Below are positions 50,501 to 62,500 of a stretch of DNA of 64,000 bases, piece after piece. The DNA lies in NCBI GenBank assembly GCA_025267735.1, contig CM046307.1, positions 59,577,395-59,641,394 on the forward strand. Direction: 5' to 3'. Source of the stretch: Mactra quadrangularis. Taxonomy: Eukaryota > Mollusca > Bivalvia > Venerida > Mactridae. Numbering within the stretch: position 1 is the stretch's first letter; every line of letters begins with the position of its first letter. The position numbers and the translations under genes are program-made. The notes under the pieces are model-generated. The model saw only the letters and a list, made by a program, of their open reading frames with translations. It ran no database searches and had not been told where the DNA came from.

Positions 50501-53500
50501 TTAAATATCAATTGTCCACTTTGGCAATCAATATTAACAACTACATATATTATATTGTAGAGAACCAAACTTCATAGTTAAATGTTATAGACACACTACA
50601 GGCGTGTTGTTTCATTCCTCGACGGAACATACACGTATGGGTACAGTCTCTCAACATTTATTGCGTTGATTGCTTCATTATGTTTCTCATCACCACTTTG
50701 TGGGGCGGATCCGGCTAGTGGTTGTCCCCCACTATTCTCCATTTGTTGGAGTCTCATTTCTGAGGCCGCATCATTTTGTCCCTCCTTGTCCCCCTTACGC
50801 AAACATTTTGACAGGCGGTTTCTAAGTTTTGATATATGTTTCCGGATACAACAGATGGCAGTTATAATAACCACAAGACTGGCTATGGTTGTGCTTAGTT
50901 GGAACCAAGTACTATGTTTGACGGACTTGTTATTAAATTCATTGTAATTGACCCTAGACAAGTCGTCAATTAACATGTTCATTAACATCTCATCAATTTC
51001 TCGTAACTTTGGTGGGATATTAATTTCACTAACATTTGGCAATACAGCATTAAAATCTCCCCATAACAAAGTGTTCGAAAAGTTCGCGAATGCCAACAAA
51101 TTTTGACTATTATGATTAATCATTGACCGACCAATGATATAGGGTGTAGATAATGAAAAATGATTTCCAGAAACAGTACATTGCTCATTTATCTGTATTA
51201 TATCTAGGCGAGGTTTTGTGCTGATTCCGGTGCGCCGGCCGTTGCACACCAGAGACAGACTCAACTCATCGCGTGAAATCACTACCCAAGATGTTCCAAA
51301 TAAGTACTTACTTATAGGAAGTATTTGTTGTTCAATTTTTATTTGACAGAATTTATTCGGACTCCCATTAAGAAACGTATTCACGATACATGATTTACTT
51401 AAACCCACCGTATACACGGGGCTAATTACCATACAATACTTTATATCTCCATGACTACAAGAATTTAATTCAGTTTCTGTTAATAACTGATACTGAGTAC
51501 GTTCCTTATTTATTAATAACCCACTGTTTTCTAACTCAATACTCGCTAACAAATCTTTATCGCCGACAACAGGTGTCGGAGATAATGTAGGTAATGAGAA
51601 TGCTCTATACACTTCGTAGGTTTGATCGACTCTAATTATTGGTATAGAAAGAATCATTACAATCTTATCGGTCATGAATACTACACCAGTCGTTAAATGT
51701 CGATAAAATGACCAAATATCTGTCTGTGGATCGCTAAGGAATGTCATAAGTTTAGGCAACTTTCCTTGAATTTCGACTAACATTTCTTGTAATCTACCAG
51801 GACTAATTATCTTGGTGGATAATTTTCCTTGTCTTAGAGAATTCAACTGCGCATGTATATTACCCAAATATAATCTAGCGTCTCCTAATAAAAGTTTTAT
51901 CTCATCGAGCAGCAAATTGAACTGTAATGTAGTAATGAAAAATTTTCGATTTTCCATAATTTCGCTTAGTAATTCATGATTAATAGTATTTAATTTCATG
52001 TCCAATTGTTTGACTGTTTCTAATAACTTATTGATTGTTTGCCTATTTTCCTGAATCATTACCCGCGATGCATTTATAATTGTTAAGCTATTTTCAACAA
52101 CATGTATAATTCGTTTTTGATTGGTCGCTAAATTGCTTACTTGTTGTCGAATAACCTGTATATCATTCTCACTTGCGAGACCAAATAACCATGACAAACC
52201 TTCTCCGATAATAGGTATAACTGACCTCTTTGTTTTACCTTTAATTTTTCTAAACTGATGAAATTCTGATTTAATTTCATTGAATTCAGAATTTAGATAT
52301 TGGATTTCTTGTTCATATGTATATAGTATCCTCTTAAAAGTGTCCAATTGAGTCCGAGTATAATTATGCATTAATATTTTTACCAAAGACCCTGCGCGCT
52401 GCACATCGTTATCAATATACGAAATAAATCGTTCAAAATCCGCAAAGTCAATTACAATAGTAGCTAACCATTTAGCTCGCGAAGTAGCAACTTCATTTGT
52501 TTTAAAATACACAACCGAATCTTGAATTATCACATTACCACCACCTAAACTGATCAATATTACCGCCGTCAAAATACTTAGCGTAAACGGACTCATGTTT
52601 CAACTGAAACATAAACACAAAAAAAAATATAAGTTTAAACATGATAAATAAGCAGTACATCTGGCGAACTCTGCTGGAGTGAATTGCACAGAGTTCAATG
52701 CCCCGATCTCATAAGTATGCCTATTTATATCAGGATCTACCAACGATGACTCAATATCATCACCCGGACTAGAATCTACCGGTACACGTGAAAGTAGGTC
52801 AGCGACCGTATTTTCAGTGCCTGCTAGATACTCAATCTTACAGTTATAACCGGCTATCGATAATGCCCATAACGAAATTTTCTTATTTTGCATCGGAGAA
52901 TCAAGAAGATACTTCAAAGGTTTATGATCACATTTAATAACAAATTCAGCATTATGAAGATAATGATCCAATTTCTGGAGACTATAGTATATTGCATAAG
53001 CTTCTTTCTCAATTGTAGACCACCTAGTTTGAGTATCACTAAGGCGATGACTAAGATAATAAATCGGTCTCTCAATGGACTCATTATTTTCTATAATTGT
53101 TTGTGTAAGACAAGCACCAATACATTTATCACTGGCATCTGTATATAATGTATACGGTAATGATGGGTCAGGAAAGCAAAGTAATGGCAGTTTTACGAGA
53201 GCTTGTTTAATGTTATCAAAAGCCACCTGGCATGAATCAGTCCAATTAAACTTTGCGTACTTTCTAGTCAACGCAATTAGTGGCTCTGCGATCTCAGAGA
53301 AATGATAAATGTATCTACGATAATAACTAGCCATGCCAATAAATTGTCTTATTTCTCGAACAGTAGTTGGGGCTGGTAATCGGTTAATGACATCAACTTT
53401 TCTTGGCTCTGGCTGAATGCCATGCTCATTAATAACAAATCCCAAATAATTAGTTTCAGATTTCAAGAAACTACATTTCTTTAGCTTAAGCCTGAGACTA

Positions 53501-56500
53501 TGTGTACGCAATCTATCAAATACTTTTTGGATATGAGCCAAATGTTCTTCAAATGTATCCGAATATATTAGAATATCATCAAGATAAGCGGTCGAAAAGT
53601 CATTCAACCCTTCTAATACCCTATTCATTAATTCCTGAAATATAGCTGGTGCATTTACTAATCCAAATGGCATGACATTAAAATGAAATAAACCCCGATG
53701 ACAGGTGAAAGCTGTTTTATCCTTATCTTTATTGTCCATCAACACCTGCCAATATCCGGACTTTAAATCTAATGAGGTGAAGAACTTTGCCTTTCCTAAC
53801 AGTGCAAGAATGTCATCGATAACAGGTAACGGATAAGAGTTCATCTTAGTGACCTTATTTAATTTCCTAAAATCCACGCAATATCTCTTTGTACCATCCT
53901 TCTTATCAACAATTACAACAGGGAACGCCCACTCAGACCTACTCCTGTCAATTATTTTAGCGTCCAACATTTCATCAACAGCCTTATCAATAATTTTCCT
54001 ATTATTAATCTGAGTGCGATAGGGTTTTAATTTAATTGGAGGACTTGTGCCAGTATCAATCTTCATTTTTACTGTATCCGTATGACTCAGCTGAGCATCA
54101 TTCGAAGCGAACAAATCGGAATTCCTAATAAGGAGACGCCTTATAGCGTTTCTATATTTATCCGGCACGTCGATATCACTAAATTGTTCTGAGTTATTCT
54201 CGTTATCAATGCTATCAACTTTATGGCCATTAACACACTTCGCTATAGAGGAAATATCTTGAGGTTCAACGCTAATTAGTTTTCCGACCGGGGAACCTTG
54301 TTTTAACAAGAATGTCTTATTTGTGCTATTTACTATCATAATGGGAATTTTACGACTATTTGTTAGATTACATATCGAAGCAGTTATCAAAACACCAGGC
54401 TCATTAGTAAGAGATCCATTCTCTATGTCCGAAATCTCGTACAACTTATTTTCTGGAAACTGTGGATGTTTACGAACTGAACAATAACAAATTGATGCAG
54501 ACTGCGGTCGGATACTAACCTTTGACCTTAGTCTTAAAATAGAAGCTACATGTATATCATCAACCAACGGAACGTAAGTGTCATGAACTCTAATACACGA
54601 TAAATCATGGTATACACGTACACCACGTGATTGAAGCCAGTCCAGACCTAGAATTATATTTCTGTTCAAATTACGAACAACATAAAATTTATGACTCATA
54701 ATGAGACCGCCTAAGTTGAACTTTAGCTCGATCAGACCATCTACATGAAGAGGAGTGTTGCCAGCCGTTGCTAAATTTAGATTGTGTTTACCTAATTTGG
54801 GTTTGGTTTTCAGACCATCGTATACCCTACGATGAATCAATGATACCTCAGCGCCTGAATCTAAAAGTGCTCTATATTTTTGCTTTTCTATTTTTAGAAG
54901 CAGAGAATTATTACTTACATAAGCTGAATTTATGAATATTGTACGGTTAATGTTATATGTGCTTTTACTACTTCTCGCATTGGCTTCAACATGCGAGAAG
55001 GCCCTTAGTTTAAATTTTTAGTTTTTTTCTGAGAACGGACTTGACAATTCCTAGTTATGTGTCCTGGTTTCCTACACCTAAAGCAAATAATTTCTTTCTC
55101 AGCCTTAACTTGCTCCGAATCAATTTGTACGGCATTTGCTTTATTCTCAAACTGACGTTTTCGACAGTCCTTAATTAAGTGACCCTTTCTATTACAATAT
55201 CTACAGCGCAGACTATGTCTCGAGTGGTCCACCTCTATAGGTGTATGTTCACTCTTTTCCCCATAGTCGTGACCTGTACGAAGCTTAAACCTCTTTTGGA
55301 CGGTCTGCTCCGCCGCTGCAATGCTAATTGCATCTGAAATTTGAGCTGGATTGGCCTTCATAATTCTTAGTTTAAGTTTATCATCTCGCAGGCCATCAAC
55401 AAAACAGCCAATTAATTGATGGTCCCTGACGCATTGTGGTTGACCCTCAAATGCATCATCCGCCAATGAATTTAATCTTTCTGCGTAGATTTGTACCGTT
55501 TCACCTGATTTCTGTTTACATTGTTTTAGCAATAACAACGCGTACTGCGAATCAATAATTTCTCCAAAATTTATTTTTAATGCTAACTTAACTTGTTCCC
55601 AACTATGAGAAGGATGAGCATCTAAATACCGTTTAAGGAAATCTGAGACGGGACCTAGACTAACCTGATAAGCTATAGATTTGGCATTTTCTGTGGGGAT
55701 TTCTGCGGATGAAATGAATTTTTCAATGGATTTTACCCATTCTTTGAATTCTTTTGGTTTCGAACCATCAAAACTTTTAATAATTTTTGTGACCCCCTGT
55801 GTATAAACAGACGATGTTAGTGCTTTCATATTCTGATCTACTGAACGTACGGACGTGGTCAAATTCGCCATCTGTCGATCCATAGAATTGAATAAATGAA
55901 AAAATAAGTCATCTCTATTTGCAGGATTACCACCAGGCAAAGGAATTTCATGTGGCATTTGTACACCTTCCGCCATTCTGTCAAATTACGTAAGAGAAAC
56001 AAATATTGAAACAAAACTTACGGTTTCTTGGAAGAATCTTCGTTGTTACCACTTGAATCCTACACCAGAATTTATTTTATTGTCTATCAAAATTGTCACA
56101 CATTGTTTCACAACACCCAGGTTTAAATTGAATTTTAAAATCTGTCACAAATTTTAAAAAACATCCTGTCAAACGGCACCATAAATAAGTCTATGTGGCA
56201 CTACATGTACACTGTCCACATATTAAACTAACTCTGCATCTTCAACTCAACAAGAACATAACGACAAACACTCATCATAGGTTTATAACTTATTATTAAT
56301 ACAGATTTAACATATCTACAAAACTACGTCCGCTCTCTCCCGGAGCTAGAAAGCAACCCTCTGAACTAACTCACGCTGCGGGCCACCAGACCGTATCAAT
56401 GATCACGTGGTGATCAGTCACGCTCTCATTGGTCAAATAACCACTACAGAACTCTCTATTGTTCTGGCAGCGAGCCATTGTGTTACATTCATTCCTTAAA

Positions 56501-59500
56501 TAGATGTAATTAGATGACCGGGTGGGAGGGGGGTCCCATGTTCAGGAGTGGACTGTAATAAATTCTTATTTCAATCTGCTATGGACTGTTACATAAGACG
56601 GCCGTGTGCAATTAAATGAGATTAATACTCCTACAATTAAAATGTATGTGTTAATGTGTTTGTACCTTGAAGAGTAAAAATGTAACAAAATATGACCAGA
56701 GTAATCATACGTATTTGTATTTCTGCTGGTCTCTGAAAAAAGCAAAGGTATTCTACCAAACTAAACCTTAAGTTGACTATTTATAAGTTGTTGGTTCAAA
56801 TAGATAAACGCTGTTTATTTTTCTGTATTTTAAAGTTATTTTGTATAAGTTCAAAAGTATTACATAATCAGTAGTATCATAAATGATCACCTAGCATTCT
56901 CTTTCTATAGGTATGTCAGCAACATCATGTGAAAGAAGGGTTGTATTAGATAAATATGAGAAAGCTGTCAATGATATGTTGGTTTATTCTGGCACTACTG
57001 GTTTTATTCATACTGGTTTTAAAAAGTTAGAAAGTGGTACAGTGATGGAGAATGAAGAAGGTATACTTACTGTTGCTTTGATTTAGTTGTCATCACGTCT
57101 GTCATGAAAGAAAATTCTATATATAAAACATCAATGTGTTACTCTCTATAAAATTTATATACATTATTAAGATTCATACTGCATACTTTATTCTGCTCCT
57201 ATAGGGATAGTTCTGTAGTATGTCTGTGATGTTAGGATCAATTGTGGATGACAAAATCTACTTATTTTTATATTTCATGGCTCGTCATTAAAGGTTGTCC
57301 TATTGCCCTTGACAACCTATATTTAGGTTTAAGCAACCTGTTATTGCAATTTAAGATAAGATTCGGGAAAGTTAAAAATATAGCTAGCTGTTCATTTGGG
57401 CAATCTAGTTATAAAATTAGTGTGGAACCCTGCCTTTTTACCAATAGTCGTCTGGTTTCCATTCGTTTACTCTTTTTAATCAGTTTACTGAGCTGTTTTA
57501 ACTGCTTAAAAATTACTGTAAGATTTATACGGGCCAAAATGATCAGACTTATGATAACATGTTTTATTGATAGAAAAAGACATGCACAGTAATGCAGTAC
57601 TATATTCTATGTAATATAATTCAGCAGTTGATATCTAGACCCAGTTTGAGCAATGTAAGTGCAACAAATATGTGGCGGCACATAGACCAAGTGCTTTAAA
57701 AGTTTGTATTATTCATCCATCAGAAAATAAATGTTACTGATTTCCATATACGTAATTATTATTTTTCCTTTCTAGTTGTACCAACAGAGAAAGTTTTAGA
57801 GTCATTGACATGTAAGAACTCCCATTTAAATGTATTCTCCCATGCATCTACACCTATACGTCATCATTATACTAATAATGACAGGATTGGGGAAATCTTA
57901 TTAGATATAGAAGATACTTGGCTTGTTAGGTAAAACATTTCTGTTATTATGTTTTTTATCATGGAGTTTTTGGCAGCCATAGCTTGCAATTTCTAAGGTT
58001 TTTTTATGAGTAAGAGCATATGGAAATCTTTCTTTGTTTGGTATGACATTCAATTTTTATCAACTGATAAGAAATTTTATCTAAACTACTAGAGGAAGCT
58101 TGAAGCAAAAAACAATTTCCATAAGGATTTTAGGTACAAAAATATCATATTTTCTTTATGTTGAAACATGACGTTATTCCATGAAAATATATGGTGGAAA
58201 TATACCTTCAAAGCTCATGAGGTCCAGCTCCATTATACCCTTACTCATTGAATTACTCAATTACTTATTGTACAGACAGTTTAGGGCTTTATGTGACACA
58301 TATGATAAAACTTGAATAAATAAACATGTATCATCCTTAATCAGTGATAAAAATGTATTCATTTATATATTTGTTTACAGCCCTACAAGAACTAACTTTT
58401 GTTTAAAAGGTAACCATGGATATGACAACATCTATAAAAGTATGCAGGTATAGTATATATATTTTGTGTTTAAAGATTCATTTAGGATATACTTGCATGT
58501 CTATTAATTATTTAGATTTACTATTTTGTGTTTATACTTGAAGCTCTGATGATAGTTTTATAGTTTATAGATAACAGACTCAAGTGTTTTTGGTTTCTTA
58601 ATAGCATGTAAATGTGGTTGGAATTGTTGTTATTTGATAATCATAATAATGAAAATGTATAATATGTTTCAACATAAAATATCATAGGGTTTATTATAAA
58701 CTTAAAACCACCAACTCAATTTTCACATAAGACAAAACTCAACAGTTCATTAACAGACTCAAATCAATACAATTAAATTAAATCTTATCCAAACATGTTA
58801 GTCAGTTTTATTTTATATAATTTTGCTTTTAAATCGCTAGTGGAGCATCAATTGATACTACATTTGCTGTGACATTGCTTATATTAGTAAAATTATTTAT
58901 CAAAACATAATATTGAGTTTGAGTACTAAATTTAGTTTTTTTTGTGAAACTGTGGCCTGATGTTATCTGAAAGAGCTCACTTGTGGTAAGAATACTCAAG
59001 AAAACCACTATAAAAGCAGATAGTTAGTACTTTACCAACCAAAAGTGATAATATTCAACATATTCTCTGTTATTTACAGATTGTTAAACTTCTAAAAAGA
59101 ATCTATTTAAAAAACACCATTATCTATTTCTCATTGTTTCAGGCATTGTTTTTAGCCCATGGACCTGATATAAAGCAGAATATTGAATCTAAACCGTTTG
59201 AAAATATAGAATTATATAACTTTATGTCAGGTATGTATGTCAGTTTATCTTATTTACTGCTGTAAATGTTGTTACTGCCAACTTCAGAGAAACTTGAATC
59301 ATTTTTAGACTTTTGGCGATTTCGCCGAAAGGCTTAAGTTATACCACAACTCAAAAACCTATTGACGATTCAAATGCCTGATCAGTTTAACTTGCAGAGT
59401 AATACATGTGTCTCTGATTTACTAAGCATTTAATTTCTAGGCGATAAAAGAGGTTCTGTCAATCAACTGACACATCTTTGTTTTGGTTTTAGTGACAGGT

Positions 59501-62500
59501 GTTTAATTGATAAGCGTGTGGATGGGCGGAGTCAAATCTCGTTAATACACTAAGCAGTAATATTTGCCAGTAATACAGGGTAGAATAACACTTCACCTGC
59601 ATTTTTGCCCTGCTCGATTTGTACTTGAATCTAATGTGTAAGGAGTAATCTAGTATGGATTTGTTAGGTTTCAATGTGCACGAAAGTCTTTCTGTGTTTT
59701 AATATTTTTATTAAAATTATTCAGCTATGGATAAATCATAGGAATTTTGATTTTAGATTGATCAGTGACTTGAGTCCACTTCCTGGTCCCTAGTAATAAG
59801 CTAGTAGGATAAAGTTTCTTGCTTGATGAAACAAAGGAGTAGGTCTTTGATGTAACTTGAACCAATGTGAAACTGGTAATCCAATGATTAGTTTAATGTC
59901 GTAACCACTTGTGCGTGCCTATAATGGCAAAGAAATACAAATGCTATATTATACCTCTATAAAATGAGTAATATTTACTTGGAGGTAGGTATTACAGGGT
60001 ATGGTAGATTATAAAGCATTGATACTTATGTATTTACACTCTTTTTGGAAACAAGACATCCCTGGTCTGTGGCACAATAGGTTACATGCAGAATTTCGAA
60101 TCTAGTTTACAGAGCTGGATTTGGCCTCACCTGGGCTGTTTATACCCTTCTATGAAATTTCAGCAATAATATTGATTTTGCTCCATTAATAAGTATTTGG
60201 AGAAGTTTAAAGAAGGCTTTATGGAAGAATAGTTAATTACGGCTTATAGACAGATGTCTATGAAAGCTAGGTTAAGTAAGCTGGCCACCTTAAATGAACG
60301 TAAATTGTGTTGACATTGGGTAAAAACCCAATAAAATATGGAGCCATGCAAGAGCCATCTAGTTACATTACAGTGGTAAATCACATTGTTCCTTTGTGGT
60401 AGCAATATAACAAAATTGTGATATTTAATGATTACAGACTTGTTACATATACAACCTGCACATAACAATGGTACAGTTGGAGCATTATATCATTTATTAC
60501 GTCACCCTCCATCATCCCCAACAAATATAGGAAATAATCTACAAGTTTGTATGAAATCTGGAAATACACCATCAAACACATGTAGCTGCAATAGTACGGT
60601 AAGCTTATTTAAAAAAAACTAACCTGCTTCCTTGAAGTCTTTATACAAAGGAATTTGTGCAGTTTTAAAAGGTTGGTGCTAGCTCTTTATTAGTTTATAC
60701 ACTGTCGTTAGTACCTTGGCTTTTGTCAGCAAATGTGGTTTGTTACTGGTTGTGGTTAGATAAACACAGGTATGATGGTCCTTACTTTGGAAGTCTTATT
60801 TTAATGTTGTATGAATATATGGGAACATTCTATACTCGTACATGTATTTACATATTGAATAAACTATGCCTTAATAGCAATAATGCACATTCTTTATTGA
60901 TGTGTAAAATTATTTTTGATGTTAGGGTTTCTATTTTTTTACATTTCATGAAACATTTTTATGTAATTTTATTTCCTAGGGTACCTACACTCCACCAAGC
61001 AATTCTGGTGATAATATATTTCCATTTGGTATACCAGTAAGTGATAATTTGACATCAGGATGTATACTCCATGGTAACCATTACTCATCTATATTTAATA
61101 CATTATATAAAGTACCAATAGTAACTTCATTTCCACTAACTGCACAACAGGTAAGTTTTTATTTTGTCATGAAAACTATTCAATAAAAGTCACCATATTT
61201 CATATTATTATACCTCATGTTAAAGCTAAAGCCTCAGTTGACATTACTTGTCTTGGGTGAACATTCCATTCTATCATCCTCTGTAGCATGTGATATCTAT
61301 ATTATGCTTAGGTAGAAGTCATGAATTTATCATAGAAAGTTTAAGGGTATACATCTATATCTTTTTATTGTTCAATTGACAAAGTTTAACTATTTTACAT
61401 GTAGTTTATTTACCAGTATATGGTGATAAGAATCAATTATGCAGATCTAAATTGCTACAATATGAATGACAAAACCTCTATCATTTGACCTCAATGTCAT
61501 TTTTTTCTGAAGATGTGACTTCCTATAGGTAAAATACATGCCGCATACAATATTTATGTACAAAAGTATGTCAACTTTAAAGGACAAAATCAGATTTTTT
61601 TTGGGTGTTCAAACTCTTGCTTCTTCACAGAGCAGGTTCATGACACATTATTTTAAATGAAATTTTAATTGTTCTCAAGTACAGTAAAGTTCCCACTATT
61701 AGGACATCAAATGAATAGTCTTAGCAGTAGAATGGTCGTTATATTGGGACCTTTTTTTCTTCTCAATTTAAGCATTTGTGATTTGAAAATCATCAAAAGC
61801 CGTATGATTTTGCAATAACCAAGATGATGTTTATAGCAGAACTAAACTGTATTTGGGACTTAAAAATCATCAAAAAATCATATGATTTTTGCAATAGCAT
61901 ATGTTAAGCGCTTTTGAACATACATTCAATATGAAATGATCGCTATACAAATGCGGTAAATAATAATAATAATAATAATAATATGTCATCTTTACATTGG
62001 AACTTTACTGTATTTGGAAAACTATTTAAACATTGAAATTATCTAAGACATAAATATAAACTATCTAAGGTAGAACAATATACTGCTGACACTGAAGATT
62101 GCTATGTATCTGACACTAGACTTGGTAATGATGATATATTTGATTGTATTGAATATAAGAATATAAATACCAGTATAGATGATCTTAGATTGTTTGATCC
62201 AGGTAACTATAGTAACATTTATTAGTTTTGAAACTACATTTGTATATATCTAAGGTTTGATAGCAGTTTGTTTTTCTTAAAAGTGAAATAATTTCCGTTT
62301 GATAGGTTTGATAACTATTGTTTTTCTTAAAAGTGAAATAATTTTCAAATTCAAATTTTCATGTACAAAGGTATGTTGCTGCTTTACTAGAAGGATATCA
62401 ATAACAATATTTAAATCACTTTTATATGCCTATTAAAGATGAGTCATCTAATGTGAACACCCTTGGCATCTGGTTTGGTATACATCTGGGCCTCTGATTT

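Larger units (their letters stand above)
49528..56487 (-). mobile_element. Env-bearing Ty3/gypsy-type LTR retrotransposon, antisense in ENPP intron 11, integrase missing
   Basis: 6960 bp between two 294-bp LTRs (49528-49821 and 56194-56487) that begin TGTGGCAC and end GTTACA on plus. TTCA at 49524-49527 and 56488-56491 is the target duplication. In minus-strand order: 5' LTR, primer-site candidate, gag, protease-RT-RNase H, env-like gene, 3' UTR, 3' LTR. Gag, pol and env frames are all open and the LTRs look identical, so insertion is recent. The integrase that should follow RNase H is absent, leaving about 175 bp between the end of RNase H and the env start. The element could therefore only have integrated with integrase supplied in trans, or the deletion arose with or after insertion. 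It belongs by domain order and RT (YLDD) to the Ty3/gypsy group, with an errantivirus-like env. It is antisense to the host gene, in a position that need not disrupt splicing. Confidence 0.93.

Noticed and set aside
49822..50595. Possible displaced integrase between env and the 3' LTR
   Set aside because: Read in all frames it has frequent stops and no DDE or HHCC pattern.
50666..53305. Plus-strand open frames of 76-93 codons within the LTR element
   Set aside because: They are shadows of the env and pol genes on the opposite strand.
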